From contig NZ_AGTS01000075.1 of the NCBI RefSeq assembly GCF_000238595.1, forward strand, positions 124,001 through 188,000: a stretch of 64,000 nucleotides of DNA, in the 5' to 3' direction. Under the pieces are notes generated by a model that saw only the letters and a program-made list of their open reading frames with translations, was not told the origin of the DNA and searched no databases. Positions 43,161 to 51,967 of this stretch are shown one piece after another. Each line of letters starts with the position of its first letter. Within the stretch, counting starts at the first letter, position 1. The position numbers were made by a program, and so were the translations under genes. Source of the DNA: Acidovorax sp. NO-1. GTDB lineage: Bacteria > Pseudomonadota > Gammaproteobacteria > Burkholderiales > Burkholderiaceae_C.

Positions 43161-44366
43161 TCACTGGCTGGGCAGGCGGTGCGCCAGGAAGAAGCGCAGC
43201 ATCTCGGCGGTGGCATTCACGGCGGCGGGGTCGGTGTGGCTGCCGCCCGCGTGCCCGCCAGCCCAGGCGTGCCCGGTGTGGTGCAGCAGCCAGTGCTCTG
43301 CCACCACGGCGCTTGCAGTGTCGCCGGGCAGCGCATAGACGGTGCGGGTGTAGCCGCGCCCATTGGGCGACTGGCCCTTGTGCACGGCTTGCACCGTGTG
43401 CGGTGTACCGCCCTGCGCGGCGGCCAGGGCGGTGAGCTGTGCCTGGATGAGCTGCTCTGCGTTGTGCGCATGCACGGTGGCGTCGGCATCGCCGTGAAAC
43501 ACGATGAGGGGCGGCGGCGGGCTTGCCACTGCGTTGCCGGTGGAACGGGTGGCAGCACCCGGCCTGGCCCCGCTTTTCATGGCCGATAGCGCGCCCATCA
43601 CGTTGTGCGCCGCGCCGGCCTGCAGGCCCGAGTGCACGCCCACTGCGGCGAACACGTCGGGGTATTCGCGCCCCAGCACAGCGGCCATGGCGCCGCCGGC
43701 CGACAGGCCTGCCACGTACACGCGCTGTACATCCACCGCGTGGCGCGCCATCACGTCACGCACCATGGCCACCAGCAGCGCGGGCTCGCCGCTGCCCCGG
43801 TGCTGGTCGCCCGGGCGAAACCAGTTCCAGCAGCCGTTGGGGTTGGCGCTGTGGGGCTGCTCGGGGTACAGCACCAGTGCGTTGACGGGGGCGGCCGCGT
43901 CGTTCATGCCCGTGCCGGTGGCAAAGTCCACGGGGTTTTGTGTGCAGCCGTGCAGCATCAGCACCAGGGGCAGGGGCGTGTCTGCGGTGGCGCCCGGCGG
44001 CACGTACAGGTGGTAGTGGTGCGGGTTGTGCCGTGCACCAGGGTGGGCAAACGCCACACGCGTGAAGCTGCCGGGCGGCTCTGCCACCGGGGGGCCTGCC
44101 GCAGGGCGCGGGGCTTGCCGGGGGCTGCGCTCGACCACCACGGCGTCTTCCACATTGGCTGGTGTGCCGGCCCTGCGCCATGTCGAGGCGAGGTTGACCG
44201 CGGGCCCGGGCAGCGGGGCTGCGGCTGCGGGGGCGTCGGCTCCAAAACTGCCCGTGCCGCCCCCCAGCGTTTGCTGGATGGCCCGCGTTGCGTCGGCCAG
44301 CAGGCCGTTGCGCACCAGCCGGGTGGCTTCACCCATCAGGTGCTTGAGGTTGATGTTCCAGTCCAT
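43161..44366 (-). CDS. PHB depolymerase-family (LpqC-type) esterase
   Basis: A 401-residue alpha/beta hydrolase of the extracellular PHB depolymerase catalytic-domain type 1 family. The nucleophile elbow GLSAGG lies around residues 217-222, preceded by the oxyanion segment LVLMLHGCTQNP; later VFHGDADATV carries the acid and GHAWAGG the histidine. The N-terminal 130 residues are a low-complexity region without a clear signal peptide, so it may act inside the cell or on an oligomer. AAGGA precedes ATG 44366. It lies 59 bp downstream of the ribbon-helix-helix gene, probably in one operon. Confidence 0.88.
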   Translation of the reverse strand: MDWNINLKHLMGEATRLVRNGLLADATRAIQQTLGGGTGSFGADAPAAAAPLPGPAVNLASTWRRAGTPANVEDAVVVERSPRQAPRPAAGPPVAEPPGSFTRVAFAHPGARHNPHHYHLYVPPGATADTPLPLVLMLHGCTQNPVDFATGTGMNDAAAPVNALVLYPEQPHSANPNGCWNWFRPGDQHRGSGEPALLVAMVRDVMARHAVDVQRVYVAGLSAGGAMAAVLGREYPDVFAAVGVHSGLQAGAAHNVMGALSAMKSGARPGAATRSTGNAVASPPPPLIVFHGDADATVHAHNAEQLIQAQLTALAAAQGGTPHTVQAVHKGQSPNGRGYTRTVYALPGDTASAVVAEHWLLHHTGHAWAGGHAGGSHTDPAAVNATAEMLRFFLAHRLPSQ

Positions 44367-44425
44367 GGGGGTTCCTTGTGGGGTGGGGTGCACGGGCTGC
44401 GTGCCGTGGTGCGGTGTGGCGGGGT

Positions 44426-44848
44426 TCAATGGATGCGCCCCGACAGCGCAGCCTTGACTTCGGCACTTGCATGAAACGCGCCCAGCACCGTCACGGAGGC
44501 GATGGCGGCCTGTGCCAGCGCGGGCGGCACGTCGTCGTCGATGCTGGCCAGGCCCAGAACGCGGATCTCCAGCGCCTGGCCGGCCGCCTGCACCGCCTCC
44601 AGCTCGGCGCGGCCAAAGCGCTGCAGCCCCAGCACAAGCATCTTGCGGGCCACCACCTGCCGCACGGCTTCATTCTGGGCCGACAGCTGGTTGCGGATGG
44701 CGGTGCGGATGAAGTCGGTGCGGTTGGCGTAAAAGCCTTCGGACACCAGCAGGTCGATATGCCCCAGGTCCACAAAACCGAGGTTGATGGTGACCTTTTC
44801 CGACTCGGGCACCTTGCTGCGGGGGGCGATGGGAACGATGTTGCTCAT
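44426..44848 (-). CDS. Ribbon-helix-helix (CopG-type) regulator
   Basis: A 140-residue protein. Residues about 17-55 (KVTINLGFVDLGHIDLLVSE, NRTDFIRTAIRNQL) fit a ribbon-helix-helix DNA-binding fold, with the beta-strand VTINL and the NRTDFIRTAIR helix. The C-terminal 80 residues are of unknown function. GGAG precedes ATG 44848. A CATCCATATGGATG palindrome and TGGATG repeats spaced 11 bp sit just upstream, which suggests autoregulation. It probably controls the adjacent PHB-depolymerase-like gene. Confidence 0.8.
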   Translation of the reverse strand: MSNIVPIAPRSKVPESEKVTINLGFVDLGHIDLLVSEGFYANRTDFIRTAIRNQLSAQNEAVRQVVARKMLVLGLQRFGRAELEAVQAAGQALEIRVLGLASIDDDVPPALAQAAIASVTVLGAFHASAEVKAALSGRIH

Positions 44849-44866
44849 GAAAGAGACTCCAATAAA

Positions 44867-44902
44867 CATCCATATGGATGGTGTATGGATGGCAATTGGA
44901 TG
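44867..44902. promoter_or_regulatory. Candidate operator: palindrome plus 11-bp-phased TGGATG repeats
   Basis: CATCCATATGGATG (44867-44880) is a perfect 14-bp palindrome. The hexamer TGGATG occurs at 44875, 44886 and 44897, each 11 bp apart, so on one face of the helix. Ribbon-helix-helix proteins typically bind such phased short repeats cooperatively. Confidence 0.65.
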
Positions 44903-44931
44903 CCAGGTGGCGGGTTTCAAGACCGCGCCAC

Positions 44932-44958
44932 CAAAGAAAAAGGAGCCTGCGGCTCCTT
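44932..44958 (-). terminator. Rho-independent terminator of the PNPOx-family gene
   Basis: On the minus strand, perfect 8-bp stem AAGGAGCC / GGCTCCTT with a 3-nt loop, followed by TTTCTTT. It separates the upstream PNPOx-like gene from the ribbon-helix-helix operon. Confidence 0.85.
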
Positions 44959-44973
44959 GGTTTGAACGTGTCG

Positions 44974-45032
44974 CTATAAAATCAATAGCTGTCAGCGCAT
45001 GACAGATAAGCGCTGGAGCCTGTTTTTATAGG
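44974..45032. repeat. Dispersed palindromic repeat, family A (copy 9)
   Basis: AAATCAATAGCTGTCAGCGC, ATGACAGATAAGCGCTGGAG, CCTGTTTTTATAG. It lies just downstream of the PNPOx-like gene. Confidence 0.75.
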
Positions 45033-45051
45033 TAATCCGGTGCCGGGGGCC

Positions 45052-45558
45052 TCAAGACAGCGTCAACTCCTTGTGCTCGCCCAGGCTGCGGGGTGGTTCG
45101 CCCGTGATGGCGGCCTTGGCCATCTTGAAGAGCTGCACCATCTTGCTTTCGTCCACGTCCCAGTATTCGGCATGGCGGATGCGCACCGCCAGCAGCGCCA
45201 GGTCAGGGTCGGTGGGGCCGCCCGGAAACCACGCCTTGGCCATGGGTGTCCACAACGCCTCCTTCTGGCCCTGGTCGTCCACGGCACGCGCCTGGCCCGA
45301 GACCGACACATAGCTGTCGTCGCCGGGGTCGGCATACGACACGTTCACTTCGCCATCGGTCAGCAGGCGTTCATACAGTTCGCCCGACTTGGGGATGAAG
45401 AAGTACAGCTCGTTGTGTTCGTCAATCTTGCGGTTTTGCGTGGTGAGCGGGTGCGCGTGCAGCATGCCGGTGGACGTGCGGTGCGTGAGCATGCCAAAGC
45501 GGATGTCCTTGATGAGCTTCCACAAGGTGTTCTGTGCGTCGGTGTCGTGATGTTGCAT
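45052..45558 (-). CDS. Pyridoxamine 5'-phosphate oxidase-family (general stress) protein
   Basis: A 168-residue split-barrel flavin-binding protein of the general stress protein 26 type. It begins with a short helix (LWKLIKDIRFGMLTH), then the FMN-binding strands (GMLHAHPLTTQNRK, ELYFFIPKSGEL, VNVSYADPGDDSYVSVSG). Likely binds FMN or F420-like cofactor; reaction unknown. Start ATG 45558 with AGGACACC upstream. A terminator follows. Confidence 0.85.
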   Translation of the reverse strand: MQHHDTDAQNTLWKLIKDIRFGMLTHRTSTGMLHAHPLTTQNRKIDEHNELYFFIPKSGELYERLLTDGEVNVSYADPGDDSYVSVSGQARAVDDQGQKEALWTPMAKAWFPGGPTDPDLALLAVRIRHAEYWDVDESKMVQLFKMAKAAITGEPPRSLGEHKELTLS

Positions 45559-45673
45559 GGGAGGGTGTCCTGTGGGAATGGAGGGGTAGCCACCACTGTA
45601 GGGCGCCCGCTGCGCGCGCTGCGTCATCCCCCGGCCCGGGTGCGCGTGGGTCCCTGTCCGACACTGCGCGGCC

Positions 45674-47836
45674 TCACAGGGGCGCGCGCTGCTCCAGCGC
45701 AAACGGCGGCAGGCCTTTGAGCAACCGCTGCCCATAGCTGGTGCGCGTCAGCCGCTTGTCGTAGCAGTACACATGCGCCATGTCTTCTTCGGTGCGAATC
45801 GCGCGGCCCACCCACTGCGCCAGGCGGATGGCGGTGGCGGGCACCACCAGTTCGCTGAAGGGGTCGCGCCCCACGGCGCGCAGCCATTCGGCGCGGGCCT
45901 CGCCCACGGGGTCGTCGGGCGGGGCAAAAGGCAGCTTGGTGATGAAGACCGATTCGCACAGCCGCCCCGGCAGGTCCAGCCCCTCGCCAAACGACTGCAT
46001 GCCAAAGATGACCGAGGGCTCGCCGTTGTCCACCCGCTCGCGGTGGCGGCGTAGCAACTGCGTGCGCGGCAGTGCGTTCTGCACCAGCACCACGCTGCGC
46101 ATGGCGGTGGGCAATGCGTCCACCGCCTGTCGCATCTGCTCGCGTGAGGTGAACAGCACCAGCGCGCCGTATTCCACGCGGGCAATGTCGTGCAGCAGCG
46201 CATCGACCATCTCGGTGGTGAACTGTGCGGCGTTCTTGGGATCGGCGCGGGTTTCGGCGGCAATCAGCGTGCCCTGCGCGGCGTAGTTGAAGGGGCTGGG
46301 CACTTCGAGCGTGGTGGTGGCTTCATCGCCATGCAGGCCCGCCTCGCGCAGGAAGAAATCAAAGTGCCCGCAGCTGGTGAGCGTGGCCGATGTCAGCACC
46401 GCGCCGCGCACGGCGCTCCACAGGTGGTTGCGCAGCGTGGTGCCAGGCAGGATGGGGCTGGCGTGCGCCTTGACCACGATGAAGTCGCCATCCACCTCCA
46501 GCGTGAACCATTTGGCTGCCGGCACCGCGCCTTCGGGCGCATCCTGCAGCAGCAGTTGCGCGGTGGCGTGCAGCTCTTCCAGGCGCGGGGCCAGCATGCC
46601 GATCTGCGCATACAGCGTGGACAGGCGCTTGGCCTCGTCGGGCTTGTCGCGCATCTCGGCGCGCAGGGCTTTGCTGATGGCGCGCAGCGCGTCGAGAAAG
46701 CCTTCGGCACTGGCGGCCAGCAGGCCCAGCGGGGCAATGAGCTGCTCGGGCAACTCGCCACGCGGCACCCGCACGCGCGCCGGGCCCCAGGCGCTGGGCT
46801 GGCTTTTGAGTTGAACCCCGTACACATCCATCACGATGCGCGCCAGGTCTTGCAACGTCTGCCGCAACTGGGCCGAGTGCTTGGGGATGTCGGCAATCTC
46901 TTCGACCTCCAGCAGCGCACCGATGCGCAGGCCCCTGCTGGACAGGCGCTCGATCCAGGTGATGCGCGACAGGTCCATGCTGCACGCGAATTGATCCAGA
47001 GCGGTCGATGGCAGGTGGTGGGCTTCGTCCAGCACCAGCAGGCAGTTGTCCAGCTCAGGCAGCACGCGTGCGCCCAGGGATGACAGCAGCAAATCGTGGT
47101 TGGCCACAATCACCTGCGCGCCCACCAGCTCCTTGCGCTTGTCGTAGTAGGTGCACTGGCTAAAGGCGGGGCAGTGCTTGCCGGTGCACGATGCGCCCTC
47201 GGCCGCCACGGGGCTCCAAACCTCGGGCTCGGGCGGCGTGTCCAGGCTGTCGCGGTCACCATCCCACGCGCCTTTCAACAAGGTTTGCGCCATCGTCGAA
47301 TAGAACTGGATGCGCGCCTCGGTCTCATGCCGGGGGCGCTTGGCGCGGGCGGCTGCTTCCTCCTCGGCAAACAGGTCGTCTTCGCCCTCTTCTTCCGCCT
47401 CGCCCGTGCCCGCCAGGCGGTCCAGCTTGAGTTTGCATACATAGCGCCCGCGCCCCTTGGCCAGCGCAAATTTGAAGGGCTGGGGCATCAGCGCCGCCAG
47501 CGCGGGCAGGTCCTTGTTGACCAGCTGCTCTTGTAACGCCACGGTGGCCGTGGAGATCAACACCCGCGTACCGCGCGACAGCGCCAGCGCAATGGCGGGC
47601 GCGCAATACGCGAGCGACTTGCCCACGCCCGTGCCCGCCTGGATGACCGCGATGGAGCGCGTGGGTGCAGCCTCGCCACTTTCTTCATCCACCTTGCCCA
47701 GCGTGGCGCTGCTGAACGTGCGCGCCACCTGCTCAGCCATCAGCCGCTGGCCCGGGCGGCCGCGAAAACCCTCAGTGGCCGACACCACCGCATCGAAAGA
47801 TTCAAGGGCCTGCGCGGCCCACACCTGTTGAGACAT
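45674..47836 (-). CDS. dinG: ATP-dependent DNA helicase DinG
   Basis: A 720-residue XPD-type superfamily 2 helicase. Walker A AGTGVGKS (about 67-74), four cysteines for an iron-sulfur cluster (RYVC near 131, then CTGKHCPAFSQC around 216-227), DEAH (about 270) and the C-terminal motif VI QWVGRAIRTEED. DinG unwinds DNA-RNA hybrids and D- and R-loops and is part of the SOS response in E. coli. A LexA box overlaps the start codon. ATG 47836 matches homologues; 47851 is possible. Confidence 0.94.
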   Translation of the reverse strand: MSQQVWAAQALESFDAVVSATEGFRGRPGQRLMAEQVARTFSSATLGKVDEESGEAAPTRSIAVIQAGTGVGKSLAYCAPAIALALSRGTRVLISTATVALQEQLVNKDLPALAALMPQPFKFALAKGRGRYVCKLKLDRLAGTGEAEEEGEDDLFAEEEAAARAKRPRHETEARIQFYSTMAQTLLKGAWDGDRDSLDTPPEPEVWSPVAAEGASCTGKHCPAFSQCTYYDKRKELVGAQVIVANHDLLLSSLGARVLPELDNCLLVLDEAHHLPSTALDQFACSMDLSRITWIERLSSRGLRIGALLEVEEIADIPKHSAQLRQTLQDLARIVMDVYGVQLKSQPSAWGPARVRVPRGELPEQLIAPLGLLAASAEGFLDALRAISKALRAEMRDKPDEAKRLSTLYAQIGMLAPRLEELHATAQLLLQDAPEGAVPAAKWFTLEVDGDFIVVKAHASPILPGTTLRNHLWSAVRGAVLTSATLTSCGHFDFFLREAGLHGDEATTTLEVPSPFNYAAQGTLIAAETRADPKNAAQFTTEMVDALLHDIARVEYGALVLFTSREQMRQAVDALPTAMRSVVLVQNALPRTQLLRRHRERVDNGEPSVIFGMQSFGEGLDLPGRLCESVFITKLPFAPPDDPVGEARAEWLRAVGRDPFSELVVPATAIRLAQWVGRAIRTEEDMAHVYCYDKRLTRTSYGQRLLKGLPPFALEQRAPL

Positions 47837-47840
47837 ACAG
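47825..47840. promoter_or_regulatory. LexA (SOS) box overlapping the dinG start
   Basis: CTGT-N8-ACAG: CTGTATGTCTCAACAG on the minus strand, preceded by TA as in the consensus TACTGT. Its position over the ATG would let LexA block transcription or early elongation. Confidence 0.65.
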
Positions 47841-47988
47841 TAGTGTCGCATGCTCGGCGGGCCGTTGGCTGCAAGGGCTTGGCGTGCCGTCGCCATCACC
47901 CGTCGGGCTTTTGGGCTGTGGGCCTACAGGGCTGGGTTGTGCGCATTTTTACGATTCAACAGATAGCCCGCCAGCACCCGGAGACCCC

Positions 47989-48288
47989 ATGCCCCATACC
48001 CCAATCCCTGATCAACCCGCCCCGGCCCCGATCGGCCCGGAACCCTCGGTAGACACCACCAAGCGCCAGGCCCCTGGGCCCAGGACGCAGGGGCCCGTGA
48101 AGGCCGGGGAGTCGGCCGGCAAGGAAGAAAAGCCCAAGCTGCCCCACGAGCGGGATGAATCGGTGGACATGACCCACGGCGAACCCGACCCGCAAATCGA
48201 GCAGGCCTACCGTGATGTCCAGCGTGGGTTGCAAGACACCGACCGGGGGCCGCCGGCCGACAAGGCGTACCAGAAGCAAAAGCATTGA
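47989..48288 (+). CDS. Hypothetical hydrophilic protein, 99 aa
   Basis: I do not recognise a family. The product is strongly hydrophilic and rich in proline, glutamate and lysine, with no cysteine-rich or membrane segment, and looks intrinsically disordered (GPEPSVDTTKRQAPG, KPKLPHERDESVDMTHGEPDP). GGAG lies 8 nt before the ATG, so translation is credible. It diverges from dinG with 152 bp between, so it may share the regulatory region. Confidence 0.65.
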   Translation: MPHTPIPDQPAPAPIGPEPSVDTTKRQAPGPRTQGPVKAGESAGKEEKPKLPHERDESVDMTHGEPDPQIEQAYRDVQRGLQDTDRGPPADKAYQKQKH

Positions 48289-48305
48289 TCGCCTTATTGG
48301 CGCTT

Positions 48306-48364
48306 CACTATTGATAGCTGTTGGCGCTTATTCGACAAGCGATGGCGGCCATTTTGGCTTGAAG
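48306..48364. repeat. Dispersed palindromic repeat, family A (copy 10)
   Basis: TATTGATAGCTGTTGGCGCT, TATTCGACAAGCGATGGCGG, CCATTTTGGCTT. It sits between the convergent hypothetical gene and radical SAM gene. Confidence 0.75.
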
Positions 48365-48389
48365 TCTGCGGCTGTATGGGCCGTTGCAT

Positions 48390-50327
48390 TCACCCGCGCT
48401 CGCGCAGCGCCCGCTCAATGCGATCGCGCCGCACCGTCGTCTTGGGCACCTTGAACGGGAACCAGCTGCGAACGTCTTCCTCCAGCCCGATGCCGTGCAT
48501 GTAGTTGTAGATAGCCTTCTTCAGCCCCAAGCCCAGGGCGTCGTGGTCCACACCCGTGGGGTCGATGAAGGCCACGTCGTTTTTGGCAAATGCGCCCGGC
48601 GGCAGCGGTGCCAGCGTGACGCCGTATTCCTGGGGGTTTTTGCCCACGGGCGAATGCACGGTGCAGGCAAAGCGGTGAAAAAACCCGCTCTGGATGCAGC
48701 CATTGGCGAACAGCTGGCGCACGTATTCGAGCGCGTCCACCGTGTCCTGCACGGTCTGGGTGGGAAAGCCGTACATCAGGTAGGCATGCACCAGGATGCC
48801 TGCGTCGGTGAACGCCCGTGTCACCCGGGCCACCTGGTCCACCGACACGCCTTTTTTCATGAGCTGCAGCAACCGGTCCGACGCGACTTCGAGCCCGCCC
48901 GAGATCGCAATGCAGCCGCTGTCGGCCATCAACTCGGCCAGGTCGGGCGTGAAGGTTTTTTCAAACCGCACATTGCCCCACCAGCTGATGCCAGCGTTGC
49001 GCGCGATCAGCTCGGTGGCCAGCGCCTTGAGTGCCTTGGGCGGTGCGGCTTCGTCCACAAAGTGAAAACCCGTCTGCCCCGTCTCGCGCACGATCTGCTC
49101 AATGCGGTCGGCCAGCACGGCGGCGCTGGCGCCTTCGTAGCGGCTGATGTAGTCCAGGCTCACATCGCAGAAGCTGCACTTCTTCCAGTAGCAGCCATGC
49201 GCCACCGTCAGCTTGTTCCAGCGCCCATCGCTCCACAGGCGGTGCATGGGGTTGAGCATGTCCAGCAGCGAGAGATACCGGTCCAGCGGCAGCCCGTCCC
49301 AGGTGGGTGTGCCCACCTCGGCAAAGGCCACATCGGCTTCCATCATGTTGATGTACTGCACCGCGCCATCGCCGCCTTCACGGTCATCGCGCACAAAGGT
49401 CCGCACCAGCCGCTGGCGGCCGCGCTCGCCGCGCAGGTGCTCCAGCAGCGCCAGCAACGGGCGCTCGCCCGCGTCCAGCGTCGCGTAGTCAAAGAAGTCG
49501 AACACGCGCGGGTCGGCCAGCTCGCGCAGCTCGGTGTTCACAAAGCCGCCGCCCAGCACGGTGGCGATGTGCGGGTGGCGGGCCTTGATGCTTTGTGCAA
49601 TGCGAAAGGCGGCATACACCGAGCCAGGGAACGGCACAGACAGCAGCACCACGGTGGGCTGGTGGCGCTCTATGGATGCGAGCGTGAGCTGCTCCAGCAT
49701 GTCGTCTACCAGCGTGTGCGGCGCGGCCAGCGCGTTCGCCAGCGGGTCAAACGTGGGCTGGCTGCCCGCCAGCGATTCGGCATAACGCACAAACTCGAAG
49801 CGCTCGTCCACCGCATCGCGCAGCACGTCGGCCAGGTCGTTCAGGTACAGCGTGGCCAGGTGCTTGGCCTTGTCGGTCAGGCCCAAAGCGCCAAAGGCCC
49901 AGCCCAGCGGGTCGCCGCCTTCGTCATCCACATACACATCCAGTGATGCAAAGCGCGGGCCCTCGGGCAGGTAGTTGCGGCCCACGATGCGGTGCGCCAG
50001 CGTGCTGTCGCGGCCTTGCAAGAAGGCAATGGCGGGGCCGATGGTGGCCAGATACCGGTCCTTTTGCGCCGCAAAACTCTGCACGGCGGGGCTCTGCTTT
50101 TTGGCGGGCAAAGCGTCCACCTTGGCGGCCACGGCCTTCAGGCCCTCGGGCGATAACAGTTGCAGCACCAGCGCCAGCGCCAGGTCTTCCTGAAAGGCTG
50201 TGACACCGCGCGAGCGCAGAAAGCCCGTGAGGTAGGCGGTGGAGGGATACGGCGTGTTCAGCTGCGTCATCGGGGGGATGACGGAGAGGACACGCTGGGC
50301 GGGTGAGGCGGGGGCGACGGCAGACAT
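48390..50327 (-). CDS. B12-binding-domain radical SAM protein
   Basis: A 645-residue protein. The N-terminal half (about 150-310) has a Rossmann-like B12-binding fold (VVLLSVPFPGSVYAAFRIAQ, VLGGGFVNTEL) without the cobalamin-histidine DxHxxG motif. The radical SAM domain follows; the cluster cysteines are in CYWKKCSFC (about 378-386), spaced CX4CX2C instead of the canonical CX3CX2C. Such enzymes methylate, rearrange or link unactivated carbons; substrate unknown. No neighbouring biosynthetic genes point to a pathway. Confidence 0.85.
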   Translation of the reverse strand: MSAVAPASPAQRVLSVIPPMTQLNTPYPSTAYLTGFLRSRGVTAFQEDLALALVLQLLSPEGLKAVAAKVDALPAKKQSPAVQSFAAQKDRYLATIGPAIAFLQGRDSTLAHRIVGRNYLPEGPRFASLDVYVDDEGGDPLGWAFGALGLTDKAKHLATLYLNDLADVLRDAVDERFEFVRYAESLAGSQPTFDPLANALAAPHTLVDDMLEQLTLASIERHQPTVVLLSVPFPGSVYAAFRIAQSIKARHPHIATVLGGGFVNTELRELADPRVFDFFDYATLDAGERPLLALLEHLRGERGRQRLVRTFVRDDREGGDGAVQYINMMEADVAFAEVGTPTWDGLPLDRYLSLLDMLNPMHRLWSDGRWNKLTVAHGCYWKKCSFCDVSLDYISRYEGASAAVLADRIEQIVRETGQTGFHFVDEAAPPKALKALATELIARNAGISWWGNVRFEKTFTPDLAELMADSGCIAISGGLEVASDRLLQLMKKGVSVDQVARVTRAFTDAGILVHAYLMYGFPTQTVQDTVDALEYVRQLFANGCIQSGFFHRFACTVHSPVGKNPQEYGVTLAPLPPGAFAKNDVAFIDPTGVDHDALGLGLKKAIYNYMHGIGLEEDVRSWFPFKVPKTTVRRDRIERALRERG

Positions 50328-50386
50328 GGTGAAAGCAGGCAGTGGGGCGATGCGGTGCCGCCGCAGGGGGATCGTGAAGCGGCCGA

Positions 50387-51859
50387 TTATCCCGGCCTGC
50401 GTGCCAATGCGCCCACCACGCGCGCCGCAGCCCGGATTTCGGCGGGGTCATACCCGGCATACCCCAGCAGCCAGCCGCGTCGCGCCGACTGCATGGCATA
50501 GCGCGACAGCGGCGCCAGCATCACGCCCGCAGCCAGGGCCTGGCGGCTCAGGGTTTCGTCGTCGGTGCCGGGGGCCACCTCGTGCAGCAGGTGCATGCCC
50601 CGGTCGCTGGGTTGCAGTTGCCACGCACCGTTGCTCGCGTCGGCCAGCGTGTCGATCAGCATCTGCTGGCGCGCCTGGTACAGCTCGCGCATCTGCCGCA
50701 GGTGGCGCAGCAGGTGGCCTTCGGCAATGAAGCGCGCCAGCACGGCTTGTGCATCGCCGGGTGCGTGCCGGTCGGTGATGGCGCGGGCCATGGCAAAGGC
50801 CTCCACCAGCGCGGGCGGCACCACCACAAAACCCAGCCGCAGGCCGGGGTGCAGTGTCTTGCTGAAGGTGCCCACGTACAACACGCGTTCCGAGCCCGGC
50901 AGGCTGCACAGTGCGGGCACGCGCTGGGCCGTGCCATCGTTCTTGCCGTACTGGAACTCGCCGTCGTAGTCGTCTTCCACCACCCAGGCGTCGTGGGTGC
51001 GCGCCCATTGCAGCAGCGCCTGCCGCCGCGCGAGATGCATGCACACGCCGGTGGGGAACTGGTGCGTGGGTGTGACCACGACCATGCGCGCGCCGGGCCA
51101 CTGTGCCGCGCCTTGGTCGATCTGCAGGCCCTGCGCATCCAGCGCCACCGGCCGCGCCAGCACGCTGTGGCCCAGCAGGCTGGCGCGGATGCCGGGGTAG
51201 CCGGGGTCTTCCACCAGCACCTCATCGCCCACGTCCAGCAGCAGCCGCGCGATCAGGTCGATGCCCTGCTGCGAGCCCGCGCACACCACCACCTGCGCCG
51301 CATCGCAGCGGATGCCGCGCGAAGCCCACAGCCACAGTGCCACGGCCTGGCGCAGTTCGGGGTCGCCCGCAGGGTCCAGGTACTGCGCGCGTGCGCTGCG
51401 CTGGCCGGGGCGGGCCTGGCGCGCCAGGCGGTCCCACAGCGCAAACGGAAACGTGTCCACCTCGGGCGCGCCGATGCGGAATGCGCGTGCCGCCACATGC
51501 GGCGGGCGCCAGCGGGCAGCCGTCTCGGCAATGAGCTGCCCGCGCCGCGAGAGCCCACGCGGAGGCGCCACCAGCCCTTGCGTGGGCGGTGCGCCCGCGG
51601 CCTGCGAGACATAGGTGCCGTCGCCGACACGCGCCTCCACATACCCTTCGGCCTGCAGGCGCTGCACGGCCCACAGCACGGTGTTGCGTGACACGCCCAG
51701 GCTGGCTGCGTGCTCGCGCGACGGCGGCAGGCGCGTGCCCGCCGGCAGCCGGCCCTGTTCGATGGCGCTGCGCAGCTGTTCGTACACCTGCTGGCGCAAC
51801 TGGCCCAGGCGCCCGTCCCGGGGGGCTGTGGTCTTGGGATTGGCTCCGGCAACTGGCAT
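50387..51859 (-). CDS. MocR/PdxR-type GntR regulator with aminotransferase domain
   Basis: A 490-residue fusion of an N-terminal GntR winged helix (LRQQVYEQLRSAIEQGRLPA, LPPSREHAASLGVSRNTV) and a PLP-dependent fold-type I aminotransferase domain. The PLP lysine is in GTFSKTLHPGLRLGF near residue 333 and the aspartate in EDDYDGEF. MocR proteins control vitamin B6 or amine metabolism genes. ATG 51859 is preceded by AAGGGG. It diverges from osmC, with a TGGTTG-N8-CAACCA dyad between, which is a candidate operator. Confidence 0.93.
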   Translation of the reverse strand: MPVAGANPKTTAPRDGRLGQLRQQVYEQLRSAIEQGRLPAGTRLPPSREHAASLGVSRNTVLWAVQRLQAEGYVEARVGDGTYVSQAAGAPPTQGLVAPPRGLSRRGQLIAETAARWRPPHVAARAFRIGAPEVDTFPFALWDRLARQARPGQRSARAQYLDPAGDPELRQAVALWLWASRGIRCDAAQVVVCAGSQQGIDLIARLLLDVGDEVLVEDPGYPGIRASLLGHSVLARPVALDAQGLQIDQGAAQWPGARMVVVTPTHQFPTGVCMHLARRQALLQWARTHDAWVVEDDYDGEFQYGKNDGTAQRVPALCSLPGSERVLYVGTFSKTLHPGLRLGFVVVPPALVEAFAMARAITDRHAPGDAQAVLARFIAEGHLLRHLRQMRELYQARQQMLIDTLADASNGAWQLQPSDRGMHLLHEVAPGTDDETLSRQALAAGVMLAPLSRYAMQSARRGWLLGYAGYDPAEIRAAARVVGALARRPG

Positions 51860-51871
51860 GAATTGGCCCCT

Positions 51872-51891
51872 TGGTTGTGGTGATGCAACCA
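51872..51891. promoter_or_regulatory. Candidate operator of the MocR-type regulator
   Basis: TGGTTG (51872-51877), 8 nt, CAACCA (51886-51891): a perfect 6-bp inverted repeat, 12 bp upstream of the MocR start in the divergent promoter region. Confidence 0.5.
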
Positions 51892-51967
51892 TAAACTGAA
51901 GAGCCATTTTAGAAATCCCGGGCTTGTGTTGCCTCCAAGGCCCGGCCACCGCAAGAAAGACCTATCC

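Noticed and set aside
48384-49946. 520-codon open frame opposite the radical SAM gene
   Set aside because: Same reason; the radical SAM gene has clear motifs and normal codon use.
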